The notes: generated from the letters alone by a model not told the origin. A stretch of DNA of 64,000 nucleotides from Erwinia sp. SLM-02 (GCF_037450285.1 NZ_JAQISN010000001.1:744001-808000); one strand, 5' to 3'; shown: positions 27,128 to 35,597, numbered from the stretch's first letter. Program-made: numbers and translations.

Positions 27128-27936
27128 ATCAGCTCCATATCAACGGTGTCAGGGCTGCGTTCGGTGTGCTGCAGCCAGGTGAGTAAATGGTGGTTAAAGG
27201 TGGCACTGTCGGTGACGCTCATGGCATGGCCCCCCCAGTTCATGTACTGCAGTGTGGCATTGGGCAGGGCGGCCTGCAGGCGTTCGGAACAGGTCCAGGG
27301 AACCAGCAGATCGTCGCGTGAGCAAAGCAGCAGCACCGGCTGGGTGATACGCGCCGCCTGCGCGCTGTAGTCACAGGCCATCAGCGCATGCAGTCGCTTA
27401 AGCAGATTCTCCATCCCCTGAAAATGGGCGGCATGCAGCGCATCTTCGGCTTCAAGGCGCTCCTGATTTGCTGACAGCCAGTCGGCGGGGTAGAGAAACA
27501 GCGGCTGGGCGCGGACATAAGCCTCCACGCCCGAGTTCAGCAGCAGATCCTGACGCACGCGAAAGCAGCGGCGGGTATGGGGATCCAGCTGAAGCCAGCC
27601 GTTGACCAGGACTATCCTGGCCACGCGCTCCGGGTAGTCGAGCGCCAGCTGCATCGCGATCATCCCGCCCAGCGCGTGGCCGATAACGTCGAAGCGCTCA
27701 ATCCCATGGCGATCAAGCTGTGCGATCAGTTCGTCGGCCATATCCTGCATGCTGTAACCGTCAGGCAGGTTGTCCGCGCTGCGGCCGGTACCGCGCTGGT
27801 CATACACCACCACGCGATACGCCGCGCGGAGGGCGTTCATCTGCGGCAGCCAGAAGTTCCCCAGCCCCCCCAGTCCGGCGGACAGCACGAGGGTTCGGGC
27901 ATCGGGATCGCTGCGGCCTGAGAGTTCAATATGCAT
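27112..27936 (-). CDS. rutD: RutD, carbamate/aminoacrylate hydrolase
   Basis: The 274-residue alpha/beta hydrolase fits RutD: LVLSAGLGGLGNFWLPQM oxyanion region, nucleophile elbow at GHALGGMIAMQLAL, and the late His in WGGHAMSVTD. The nucleophile position is Ala (GHALGG) in place of Ser, as in E. coli RutD, whose reported activity is speeding carbamate hydrolysis. It is within the rut operon, 12 bases after rutC. Confidence 0.93.
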   Translation of the reverse strand: MHIELSGRSDPDARTLVLSAGLGGLGNFWLPQMNALRAAYRVVVYDQRGTGRSADNLPDGYSMQDMADELIAQLDRHGIERFDVIGHALGGMIAMQLALDYPERVARIVLVNGWLQLDPHTRRCFRVRQDLLLNSGVEAYVRAQPLFLYPADWLSANQERLEAEDALHAAHFQGMENLLKRLHALMACDYSAQAARITQPVLLLCSRDDLLVPWTCSERLQAALPNATLQYMNWGGHAMSVTDSATFNHHLLTWLQHTERSPDTVDMELIWLKP

Positions 27937-27948
27937 CAGGACACCCCC

Positions 27949-28335
27949 TTATCGACCGATGTGCGCCACGCTGGCGATTTCAACCAGCGCGTCCGGCTTC
28001 ACCAGCCCGCACTGAATGCAGAAGCGTGCAGGTTTTTCGCCGGGGAAGTAGTCGGCATAAACCGCATTCACCGCCGCGTAGTTGCTCCAGTCGGTAATGA
28101 AAATGGAGTTAAAGGTCACGTCATCCATCGTGCCGCCCGCCGTTTCGATCACGCTTTTAATCGTTTCCAACACGTGCCGGGTCTGCGCCGCCGCATCGCC
28201 GACGTGGACAACGTTATTATCCTTATCAAACGGCAGCGTGCCGGAGACATACACGATGCCGTCGGCCAGCGTACCGGGAACAAACGGTGCAATCGGAACG
28301 CCGGTGCCGGGTGGGGTGATAATGGTTTTAGGCAT
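27949..28335 (-). CDS. rutC: RutC, 3-aminoacrylate deaminase (Rid family)
   Basis: A 128-residue Rid/YjgF-family protein (ADGIVYVSGTLPFD at the start, the arginine-bearing KPARFCIQCGLVKPDALVEI near the end). It converts 3-aminoacrylate to malonic semialdehyde, preventing build-up of a reactive enamine. It lies in the rut operon between rutB and rutD. Confidence 0.95.
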   Translation of the reverse strand: MPKTIITPPGTGVPIAPFVPGTLADGIVYVSGTLPFDKDNNVVHVGDAAAQTRHVLETIKSVIETAGGTMDDVTFNSIFITDWSNYAAVNAVYADYFPGEKPARFCIQCGLVKPDALVEIASVAHIGR

Positions 28336-28362
28336 GATGGTTCATCCTCAATACGGTGATAG

Positions 28363-29109
28363 TTATGCCGTTTGCGGCAGCGCGTTTTGCCCGGCCGTCA
28401 GCGTGGCGCAGAAGCTGTCAACGTTGGACACCCAGCCGAAAAAGGTTTCGATATTGAAGATCGCCGCCTGCTGGGCAAATAACGGACCGGCCTGATAGGT
28501 GGCGTCTTCCAGCACGATGCCGAAGTATTCGAGGAAGAAGCCGTCGCGCAGGGTCGACTCAACGCAGACGTTGGTGGCGATGCCGGTGAACACCAGATGG
28601 CGGATCCCGCGGCTGCGCAGCATGCTGTCGAGGGCGGTATTAAAGAAGCCGCTGTAGCGGGGCTTGGGCAGCACGATGTCGCCGGGCTGCGGGGTAAGCT
28701 GATCGACCAGCTGATAGTCCCAGGTGCCTTTAGCCAGCAGCGTGCCCTCTAGTTCCGGGCGCTGGCGCATGGTTTTCAGCGCGTTGGATTTATGCCAGTT
28801 AGGTGAGCCGGGGCCGCCGGCCTCAACGTAGTTATCGTCCCAGCCGTTCTGGAACCAGATAATCTGTATGCCGGCCTGGCGCGCGGCGTTCACCGCAATG
28901 TTAATCCGTTCGATGACCGGTCGGGTGGCTGAAACATCAAATCCCGCCAGGTCCAGATAGCCGCCGGGGGTGGCGTAGGCATTCTGCATATCCACCACGA
29001 TCAGCGCGGTCTGCTCCAGCGGGAAAACGATATCCTCCGGCCGGGCGGGGAGGGTGACCGCCTGCGCGGTGGAGGCGGTGGTACAGACGACGGCGCGTTT
29101 CGCGTTCAT
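28363..29109 (-). CDS. rutB: RutB, ureidoacrylate amidohydrolase
   Basis: The 248-residue protein is an isochorismatase-like hydrolase with the catalytic triad visible: Asp in LIVVDMQNAYATPGG, Lys in LLAKGTWDYQL, and Cys in IATNVCVESTLRDG. It hydrolyses ureidoacrylate peracid to aminoacrylate, CO2 and ammonia. Its start overlaps the rutA stop by one base, indicating coupling. Confidence 0.95.
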   Translation of the reverse strand: MNAKRAVVCTTASTAQAVTLPARPEDIVFPLEQTALIVVDMQNAYATPGGYLDLAGFDVSATRPVIERINIAVNAARQAGIQIIWFQNGWDDNYVEAGGPGSPNWHKSNALKTMRQRPELEGTLLAKGTWDYQLVDQLTPQPGDIVLPKPRYSGFFNTALDSMLRSRGIRHLVFTGIATNVCVESTLRDGFFLEYFGIVLEDATYQAGPLFAQQAAIFNIETFFGWVSNVDSFCATLTAGQNALPQTA

Positions 29110-30200
29110 TATGCTACCTCTTTTGCGATATCAGTCAGGTCGGCGCGGCTGTGCATCAGTGGCTGGATGCGTTCGCCGAAATCTTCAATTCCCTGCAGGA
29201 AATCATCAAACGTCAGCAATATGCCCTGGGTACCGGCAACGGTGGCGGCCTCATCCAGCATGCGGGCAACGCTGGACCATGAACCCACCAGGGTGCCCAT
29301 ATTGATATTGACCGCTGAAGTCGGGTCGGCCATCTGGCGGACGTTGGTGTCGCTGCCGGAGCGTTTATCCTGCTGGCTCTGGGTGGTCAGCCAGGCGAGG
29401 GCTTGTTCATCGGCACCGTCCTTGTAGTGTTCCCATCTGGCGCGCGCGGCCTCGTCGGTTTCGGCGGCAATAATCATAAACAGCACGTAGGAACCGACGT
29501 CGCGGCCGGCGGCATCGGCGGCGGCTTTCATACGTGCGGCGGTAGGCGCAAAGGCGGTCGGCGTGTTGACGCCCTTACCGAAGCAGAAGTTGTAGTCCGC
29601 ATGCTGCGCCGAGAAAGCCATGCCGGCCTCGCTCTGGGCGGCACAAATGACTTTCATCGGGCGCTGCGGCTGCGGGCTGAGGCGGCAGTCGTTCATGGTG
29701 AAAAATTCACCTTTCAGATCGGATTTACCGGTACCCCACAGATCGCGCAGTACGTTGACGTACTCGGTCAGATAGTCGTAGCGGCGGGAAAAATACTCAT
29801 CTCCCGGCCACAGGCCCATCTGGTCGTATTCGGGTTTCTGCCAGCCGGTGACCAGATTCACGCCAAAGCGGCCGCCGGAGATGGAGTCGATCGTTGAGGC
29901 CATACGCGCCACGATAGCGGGGGGCAGCGTCAGGGTGGCGGCGGTGGCATAAATCTCGATGCGCGACGTCACGGCGGCCAGGCCCGCCATCAGGGTAAAG
30001 GATTCCAGATTGTGGTCCCAGAACTCCGTTTCGCCGCCAAAACCGCGCAGCTTAATCATCGACAGGGCAAAGTCGAAGTGGTAAGCCTCGGCTTTCTGCA
30101 CAATAGCTTTATTCAGCTCGAAGGTGGGCATGTACTGCGGCGCGTTGCGGGAAATCAGCCAGCCGTTGTTACCGATAGGAATAAAAACACCGATTTTCAT
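29109..30200 (-). CDS. rutA: RutA, pyrimidine monooxygenase
   Basis: The 363-residue protein is a luciferase-like, FMN-dependent monooxygenase matching RutA (MKIGVFIPIGNNGWLISRNAP start; VNLVTGWQKPEYDQMGLW). It opens the uracil ring at N3-C4 to give ureidoacrylate peracid. It is the first gene of rutABCDFG and has a sigma-54 promoter about 90 bases upstream. Confidence 0.96.
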   Translation of the reverse strand: MKIGVFIPIGNNGWLISRNAPQYMPTFELNKAIVQKAEAYHFDFALSMIKLRGFGGETEFWDHNLESFTLMAGLAAVTSRIEIYATAATLTLPPAIVARMASTIDSISGGRFGVNLVTGWQKPEYDQMGLWPGDEYFSRRYDYLTEYVNVLRDLWGTGKSDLKGEFFTMNDCRLSPQPQRPMKVICAAQSEAGMAFSAQHADYNFCFGKGVNTPTAFAPTAARMKAAADAAGRDVGSYVLFMIIAAETDEAARARWEHYKDGADEQALAWLTTQSQQDKRSGSDTNVRQMADPTSAVNINMGTLVGSWSSVARMLDEAATVAGTQGILLTFDDFLQGIEDFGERIQPLMHSRADLTDIAKEVA

Positions 30201-30289
30201 ATGGAACCCTCTGATTAAGTGAAAGATTTAATCCCGGCGCTGCGATGCATCCTGCGGTTTCCATTAAAGCGGCGCGTTGCAGGAAAGAC

Positions 30290-30305
30290 TGCAAAGGTTA
30301 TGCCA
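30290..30305 (-). promoter_or_regulatory. Sigma-54 promoter of rutA
   Basis: On the reverse strand the sequence TGGCAT-AACCT-TTGCA fits the -24/-12 consensus, with the invariant GG and GC ten bases apart. It points toward rutA. E. coli rut is a nitrogen-limitation operon driven by sigma-54 and NtrC. Confidence 0.85.
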
Positions 30306-30378
30306 GAATTAAAATTGTTAATTAAAGCAATGGGTTGTTTTTACTCTGTGAAATCGTGGGTGGAGCATCCGGTCAAAA

Positions 30379-30394
30379 CGGACCATTTGATAAA
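30379..30394. promoter_or_regulatory. Candidate RutR operator
   Basis: GGACCATTTGAT resembles the RutR operator TTGACCA-N2-TGGTCAA with about ten of fourteen fixed positions matching. It lies between the NtrC-like sites and the sigma-54 promoter in the rutR-rutA gap. Confidence 0.5.
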
Positions 30395-30401
30395 AAATAG
30401 C

Positions 30402-30439
30402 TGCACAAAAAACTGGCAGGGGTGCGCAATAAAAGTGCA
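30402..30439. promoter_or_regulatory. Two tandem NtrC-like binding sites
   Basis: Two 17-base motifs resemble TGCAC-N7-GTGCA: one at 30402-30418 with a good left half, one at 30423-30439 with a good right half (AGTGCA). They start exactly 21 bases apart, two helical turns, so NtrC dimers would sit on one DNA face. They are just over 100 bases upstream of the sigma-54 promoter, a normal enhancer distance. Confidence 0.65.
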
Positions 30440-30491
30440 GCGTTGCGATTAGGTGTGAATCCGGTGATTTGGTATTATCCCCGCAACCCCT

Positions 30492-31157
30492 ATGGATCAC
30501 GGAGTCACGGTGAATTCGACAGATAAACAACCGGCCAAAGCCCCAACGCGGCGTTCCCGCGCGGTGGCGGCGAAGCGTTCCGCTATTCTTGCGGCGGCGC
30601 TGGAGTATTTTTCACAGTTTGGCATCCACGGCACCAGCCTGGATAAAGTGGCCGAACGCGCCGATGTCTCCAAGACCAATCTGCTGTATTACTTCCCCTC
30701 TAAAGAAGAGCTGTACATTGCGGTGTTAAAAGATCTGCTGGACGTCTGGCTGGCACCGCTGCGTGCGCTGCGCGCCGACCAGCATCCGCTGGAGGCGATT
30801 CGCCACTATATCCGGCTGAAACTGGAGGTCTCGCGCGATCATCCTCAGGCCTCAAGACTGTTCTGTCTGGAGATGCTGCAGGGCGCACCGCTGCTGAAGG
30901 CCGAGCTGGCAGGGGATCTGCGTCATCTGGTTGAAGATAAGGCGGCGATTATTGAGCAGTGGGTGAGTGAAGGGAAACTGGCAGAGGTTCAGCCGCATCA
31001 TTTGATTTTCATGCTGTGGGCGACCACGCAGCACTATGCTGATTTTGCCACTCAGGTTGAAGCCGTGACCGGCCGGACGCTGAGCGATGAAGCCTTCTTT
31101 AATCAGACGGTGGAAAACGTGCAGAAAATGGTGATTGAGGGGATACGCGTTCGTTAG
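30492..31157 (+). CDS. rutR: TetR-family regulator RutR
   Basis: The protein (221 residues from ATG 30492) matches RutR: N-terminal TetR helix-turn-helix with HGTSLDKVAERADVSKTNLLYYFPSKEELY and a C-terminal ligand domain (DHPQASRLFCLEMLQGAPLL). RutR represses rut and binds uracil. A GTG at 30510 with GGAG at good spacing is a likely alternative start, giving 215 residues, closer to the 212 of E. coli. It is divergent from rutA. Confidence 0.95.
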   Translation: MDHGVTVNSTDKQPAKAPTRRSRAVAAKRSAILAAALEYFSQFGIHGTSLDKVAERADVSKTNLLYYFPSKEELYIAVLKDLLDVWLAPLRALRADQHPLEAIRHYIRLKLEVSRDHPQASRLFCLEMLQGAPLLKAELAGDLRHLVEDKAAIIEQWVSEGKLAEVQPHHLIFMLWATTQHYADFATQVEAVTGRTLSDEAFFNQTVENVQKMVIEGIRVR

Positions 31158-31178
31158 GCCAGACAGGCCGGTAAAGCA

Positions 31179-31202
31179 GGGCAGTCCAGTGAGGGACTGC
31201 CC
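31179..31202. terminator. Terminator-like hairpin between rutR and cycA
   Basis: GGGCAGTCC pairs perfectly with GGACTGCCC around a six-base loop between two convergent genes. The T run is poor on both strands, so efficiency is uncertain. Confidence 0.55.
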
Positions 31203-31215
31203 CGTTCGGCAAGGC

Positions 31216-32610
31216 TTAGGCCTTTTTACGGCTGCGCAGGAACCAGCCCACGGCCAGCATCAGGAACCACAGCGGCGTCACCATCAGCGCCTGACGAGTG
31301 TCTTCTTCCAGCGTTAACAACACCAGCACGAAGGCGAAGAACGCCATGCACACCCAGCACATAAACTTGCCCAACGGCATTTTATAGCTGGACTCCGCGT
31401 GGCGCTGCGGATGCTTTTTGCGGTATGCGAGGTAGGAGCACAGAATAATCGTCCAGACGAACATAAACAGAATGGCGGATACCGTGGTAACCAGGGTAAA
31501 TACCGTCATCACGTTCGGGATCAGATAAATCAGCGCCACGCCGCCCAGCAGGCAGAAGCAGGAGAAGAACAGACCGGTTGTCGGCACCGCGCGGCTTGAC
31601 AGCACACCGAAACGACGATGCGCAACGCCCTGCTGCGACAGGCCGTACAGCATACGGCTGGTGGAGAAAATGCCGCTGTTGGCAGATGATGCCGCAGAGG
31701 TCAGCACCACGAAGTTCACAATGCTCGCCGCAGCCGGCAGGCCAATCAGCACGAACATTTCAACAAACGGGCTGCGGTCGGCGACGACCTGATTCCACGG
31801 CGTCACCGCCATGATCACCATCAGCGCCAGCACGTAGAACATAATGATACGCAGCGGAATGGCGTTAATGGCGCGCGGCAGTACCTTTTTCGGGTCGTGG
31901 GTTTCCGCCGCCGCGGTGCCCACCAGTTCGATACCGACGAAGGCAAATACGGCAATCTGGAAGCCGGCAAAGAAGCCGCTCAGCCCTTTCGGGAACATAC
32001 CGCCGTGATCCCAGATATTGCTCAGGGATGCGGTGCCGCCGCCCGGCGAGGGATAATGCATGGCGACCAGGACGATACCGGTGGCGATCAGCGCAACAAT
32101 CGCGACGATTTTAATAATCGCAAACCAGAATTCCATTTCGCCAAACAGCTTCACGGTGGCCACATTAAGCGATAAGAACACCACGATGCACAGCAGGGCG
32201 CTCATCCAGATGGAGAAATCAGGGAACCACAGCTGGAAGTAGGAACTGATGGCCACCACATCGGCAATACCGGTCACCACCCAACAGAACCAGTAGGTCC
32301 AGCCGGTAAAATAGCCGGCCCACGGGCCAAGCAGGTCCGCTGCAAAATCGCTGAAGGATTTGTACTCAAGATTGGAGAGCAGCAGCTCACCCATCGCTCG
32401 CATAACGAAAAACAGCATAAAACCGATGATCATATAAACGAAAATGATCGACGGTCCGGCCAGGCTGATGGTTTTACCCGACCCCATGAATAAGCCGGTG
32501 CCGATGGCCCCACCGATAGCGATGAGCTGGATATGCCGGTTGTGCAGGTTACGCCGCAGCGTATCCGGGCCTTCCTCTGAAAGCGTTGCCTCTTTTGATT
32601 GGTCAACCAT
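31216..32610 (-). CDS. cycA: D-serine/D-alanine/glycine transporter CycA
   Basis: The 464-residue amino acid permease aligns closely with CycA: MVDQ start, RRNLHNRHIQLIAIGGAIGTGLFMGSG at helix 1, and GFQIAVFAFVGIELVGTAAAE. It has twelve hydrophobic segments and uses the proton gradient to import glycine and small neutral amino acids, including D-forms. It is transcribed alone, with a long AT-rich gap upstream. Confidence 0.95.
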   Translation of the reverse strand: MVDQSKEATLSEEGPDTLRRNLHNRHIQLIAIGGAIGTGLFMGSGKTISLAGPSIIFVYMIIGFMLFFVMRAMGELLLSNLEYKSFSDFAADLLGPWAGYFTGWTYWFCWVVTGIADVVAISSYFQLWFPDFSIWMSALLCIVVFLSLNVATVKLFGEMEFWFAIIKIVAIVALIATGIVLVAMHYPSPGGGTASLSNIWDHGGMFPKGLSGFFAGFQIAVFAFVGIELVGTAAAETHDPKKVLPRAINAIPLRIIMFYVLALMVIMAVTPWNQVVADRSPFVEMFVLIGLPAAASIVNFVVLTSAASSANSGIFSTSRMLYGLSQQGVAHRRFGVLSSRAVPTTGLFFSCFCLLGGVALIYLIPNVMTVFTLVTTVSAILFMFVWTIILCSYLAYRKKHPQRHAESSYKMPLGKFMCWVCMAFFAFVLVLLTLEEDTRQALMVTPLWFLMLAVGWFLRSRKKA

Positions 32611-33423
32611 TAAGGTTCTCCTGTCGTGTTCTGTCCTGTGTAAATGAGTAAAGCTCTGATGGCTTTTATTTCATTCGGTCCTGCCATGATTAGCTGGCAT
32701 AAGATAGTGTAATAACGAGTTAAACGGGTAATTCTTTTCGGTAATAGTGACGACGATCGAAACGAACGATCCCGGTTGACATCACTGGAAGAGCAGCTTA
32801 ACGCAAAACCGCAGGAATAAAGCAGAAAAAACAGAGACATTGAGGCTCGCGGATCTTATTCGCTCAAAAATCCAGCGCTGCCGTTGGCGGGAAGGGGGGA
32901 AGAAATGGGCGGCGACCCGATGTTTTTTTCCTTTAACGGCCGGCAGCCCGATTTTGAACGGAAAAAGGTGGGTTTTAGGGTAGAGTGAAAATTTATTTAA
33001 ATATGATTTAAATCATATGGATAGTGTTTATCCTGCGCCGGTTTAAGGCCCCCGGAACGGTGGTCAGGCTACAAGATGCAGAACCATGGGAAAAAAGCGG
33101 AAAGTTACTGTATGCTGATGAGATAAATCCCATGATAAGAGTGATATCTGCTGCTCGAATGACCGCTACCAAGGGTTAACTTCGATTGTTAACGTGATAA
33201 TAACATACGGTATTGTTATAGATTGGCGTTACGCCGGATTTATTTCGGTGAAAAAATAGCTACACTAATAAAAATGAGCTGGCGATTCTATAATTTACTC
33301 ACGAAAGCATTACAAAAAAAACCATTTAGCCTGGTCACATTTAATGTCTAATTACACAGCAATATTTACAATGAATATTATAGTTAATGCGAGTGGGATC
33401 CCTTACGTTCCATTGGGGAAATA
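32611..33423. other. Long intergenic region between cycA and sdiA
   Basis: No supported gene lies in these 813 bases. The part near sdiA is very AT-rich and should hold the sdiA promoter and control sites, including the 18-base palindrome at 33001. I cannot rule out a small RNA. Confidence 0.45.
33001..33018. promoter_or_regulatory. 18-base perfect palindrome with FNR/CRP-like core
   Basis: ATATGATTTAAATCATAT is self-complementary. Its core ATGAT-N4-ATCAT differs from the FNR consensus TTGAT-N4-ATCAA by one base per half. It lies about 400 bases upstream of sdiA. The identity of the binding protein is a guess. Confidence 0.5.
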
Positions 33424-34146
33424 ATGGCTGCTGACACTTATTTCAGCTGGCGAGACGACGTTCAATTCGATTTCAGTAAAAAAACTGAGGTTGAGCAGGT
33501 GACGCTGTTAATTGAACAGCAGGCAAAGCGACTCGGATTCGATTTTTATGTGCTTTTCATCAAGCATCCCGTCCCTTTTACGCGTCCCAAGACCTTTTAT
33601 TACTGTAATCTGCCGGAAGAATGGATAAGTTTCTATTTTCGGGAAAACTATTTGGTCGTGGATCCGATAATCAGGAACTGCCATTTCCCCGGCAGTTTGT
33701 GGGTATGGGATGATGAAACCGCCGGCGAAGGCGCGGTCATGATGCAGGCCGCGCGACGGCACGGGATTTACCATGGTATTTCAACCTCGGCCATCGCCCA
33801 TAACAGAGCAACGGGAATATTATCTTTTGCCTCATCAGATCCGTCCAATAATGTGAAGTTAACTACCGAGTTGGAACTGAAACTCCAGTATCTGGTGGAA
33901 CTGTCTCTGGCGGCATTGACCCGCCTGGAGGCTATTTCCATGGTCTCTGTAAAACTGGAATTAAGTGAGCGGGAGCGTGAAATCCTTAAGTGGACCGCTG
34001 AAGGAAAAACGTCGGCTGAAATATCGCTGATACTTTCTATTTCTCAACACACGGTTAATTTTCATCAAAAAAACATGCAAAAACGATTAAATGCGCCGAA
34101 CAAAACGCAAATTGCTTCTTACGCGGCCGCAATCGGTTTGATCTGA
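33424..34146 (+). CDS. sdiA: LuxR-family quorum-sensing regulator SdiA
   Basis: The 240-residue protein matches SdiA along its length, including the shared HPVPFTRPKTFYYCNLPEEWISFYF segment. The N-terminal acyl-homoserine lactone domain keeps the expected Trp, Tyr and Asp residues (YFRENYLVVDP, LWVWDDE). The C-terminal LuxR helix-turn-helix is nearly identical to E. coli SdiA (ILKWTAEGKTSAEISLILSIS, TVNFHQKNMQKRLNAPNKTQ). In E. coli and Salmonella SdiA is an orphan receptor; here an intact luxI gene lies 129 bases downstream on the same strand. Confidence 0.95.
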   Translation: MAADTYFSWRDDVQFDFSKKTEVEQVTLLIEQQAKRLGFDFYVLFIKHPVPFTRPKTFYYCNLPEEWISFYFRENYLVVDPIIRNCHFPGSLWVWDDETAGEGAVMMQAARRHGIYHGISTSAIAHNRATGILSFASSDPSNNVKLTTELELKLQYLVELSLAALTRLEAISMVSVKLELSEREREILKWTAEGKTSAEISLILSISQHTVNFHQKNMQKRLNAPNKTQIASYAAAIGLI

Positions 34147-34156
34147 AAGAGGACGC

Positions 34157-34176
34157 AACTACTAATTTTGGTAGTT
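34157..34176. promoter_or_regulatory. 20-base dyad upstream of luxI, lux-box-like in size
   Basis: AACTAC-N8-GTAGTT is a perfect dyad of exactly the lux-box length, 11 bases past the sdiA stop and 100 bases before luxI. Its bases match the classic lux box only in part, so binding by SdiA is plausible but unproven. Confidence 0.5.
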
Positions 34177-34189
34177 TCGTATTACTTAC

Positions 34190-34221
34190 GGGTTGTCTAC
34201 CCTTCGCAAGGGTAACAACCC
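34190..34221 (+). promoter_or_regulatory. Strong hairpin in the luxI leader
   Basis: Two stacked stems (GGGTTGT/ACAACCC and ACCCTT/AAGGGT) close on a CGC loop with a small internal bulge. A very G/C-rich stretch and TTTT follow at about 34222-34246. It could terminate sdiA transcription or control luxI expression. Confidence 0.6.
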
Positions 34222-34275
34222 TGCGCGGGCCCGCCCGGGGCGGTTTTAGCGCGGGAGTGCAACGGGGATTTATAA

Positions 34276-34899
34276 ATGAAAATTATCCAGACCAAACTGA
34301 AGGATATGCCTTCCTCGTTGCTGGCTGAATTGGGAAGCTACCGTTACAGTGTTTTTGCCAGAGAAGAAGGCTGGTCAATTCCGTCACGGCTCAGCACCCC
34401 TGGCCAGGAGTACGATCGTTTCGATCGTTCAGATGTCTGCTGGTTGATTGCCTGGCATGCGCAGCACGGTATTTGCGGCTGTGCAAGATTAATGAAATGG
34501 CAGTGCCCTGAAGGCAGTGATTTGACTGACGCCGAGCGTGAAAGCCTTAACGGCAGCCCTGTTTGGGAGATGTCTCGCTTTTCAGCGCGCCTGGAAATAG
34601 ACACCGAACTGCCGTTAAATATTTTATGGCACGCGCTGCAGCTGGCGGAGCAGTCCGGGGTCGGTCATTTATTCAGCGCGGCTACGCCGATGCTGGAGAA
34701 AATGTTCGCCCGCTACCAGGTCAGTTATCAGCCACTACCGGCGGGTGTGATTCAGTCGGAAGATAATCTGTTCGCGGTTAAAATACCGGTATTACAGCCT
34801 GAGCTGGCAAGCCGTTTCCATGGTTCAAGGCGCTTTAAACCTGAAGAAGTCCTGCCGTCACTCGGCGTATCAATCAGTTGGGGAATGCGCGCGCGTTAA
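34276..34899 (+). CDS. LuxI-family acyl-homoserine lactone synthase
   Basis: The 207-residue protein has the LuxI signature residues: Arg, Phe and Trp in YRYSVFAREEGW, the acidic set in EYDRFDRSD, the Arg in CGCARLM and the Glu-Arg pair spaced by two in WEMSRFSARLE. It would make an acyl-homoserine lactone from S-adenosylmethionine and acyl-ACP in the cytosol. The acyl chain length cannot be read from the sequence. It is in tandem with sdiA, and its stop overlaps the convergent ydgC stop by four bases. A GGGGA ribosome-binding site precedes the start. Confidence 0.93.
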   Translation: MKIIQTKLKDMPSSLLAELGSYRYSVFAREEGWSIPSRLSTPGQEYDRFDRSDVCWLIAWHAQHGICGCARLMKWQCPEGSDLTDAERESLNGSPVWEMSRFSARLEIDTELPLNILWHALQLAEQSGVGHLFSAATPMLEKMFARYQVSYQPLPAGVIQSEDNLFAVKIPVLQPELASRFHGSRRFKPEEVLPSLGVSISWGMRAR

Positions 34900-35234
34900 G
34901 CGTGCCATTTTGACCACAGCGTAATCAGCAGCCATGCCGCCGCGGACCAGCAGGCTACCGCGGCCATCAGTGCAGGCACCAGCCGCATCATATTGATGAA
35001 ATACCACAGCGACAGCAAATAGACGAAGTACGGCAGAATCGCCCACATCCCAAACAGGATGGTCGCGCGCAGCGCTTCTACTCCGCGTTCACTCCCGACG
35101 ATATAATGTGCAATCAGGGCAAAGGTTGGAAACAGAGGGATCAGTCCGGCAAGATAGTAGTTGCGCGTTTTAGCGAGAATACCGATCAGTAATACAACAA
35201 CAGCGCCAAGTATCGCTTTTATTAGTAAGGCCAT
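34896..35234 (-). CDS. ydgC: GlpM family inner membrane protein YdgC
   Basis: The 112-residue protein has four membrane helices and matches YdgC of the GlpM family nearly throughout (KAILGAVVVLLIGILAKTRNYYLAGLIPLFPTF is shared, as is ERGVEALRATILFGMW). In Pseudomonas GlpM affects alginate production; the role in enterics is unknown. It is convergent with luxI. Confidence 0.9.
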   Translation of the reverse strand: MALLIKAILGAVVVLLIGILAKTRNYYLAGLIPLFPTFALIAHYIVGSERGVEALRATILFGMWAILPYFVYLLSLWYFINMMRLVPALMAAVACWSAAAWLLITLWSKWHA

Positions 35235-35372
35235 TATCTCATCAACGGGTGGTTAACTGTCATTCTGAGAGCTGATGCATCGCACGGCTGCTTAACACAT
35301 CGCCGGTATCAGCGGAAAAGGGTTTTTGGCACCGGCGCAGGTAAACTGTCTGCGACCGGTGCCCGTCAGGCA

Positions 35373-35597
35373 CTACTGGCGGAAGGCGTATTTGATTTGC
35401 TTGACGGTATTGCTGAACACTTCAGCCTGCTGTTCATCTTCCAGGCCCGCAATGTAACGTTCCATATTGATGATCACTTTACCGGCATCGGCCTGGCCAA
35501 TCGATTTCAGCATCAGCGTAACCAGTGCCTTCATGCAGGTGACCTCGTTGGCTAACGCCTGCACGTCTTCACGGGTTGAAAAGTCAATCTGACTCAT
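35373..35597 (-). CDS. yecF: YecF family protein (DUF2594)
   Basis: The 74-residue protein matches YecF: SQIDFSTREDVQALANEV, LTLMLK-type helix, GQADAGKVI and the ending VKQIKYAFRQ. Function is unknown. In E. coli yecF lies between sdiA and uvrY; here luxI and ydgC also lie in that interval. A GGAGAG ribosome-binding site precedes the start. Confidence 0.93.
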   Translation of the reverse strand: MSQIDFSTREDVQALANEVTCMKALVTLMLKSIGQADAGKVIINMERYIAGLEDEQQAEVFSNTVKQIKYAFRQ

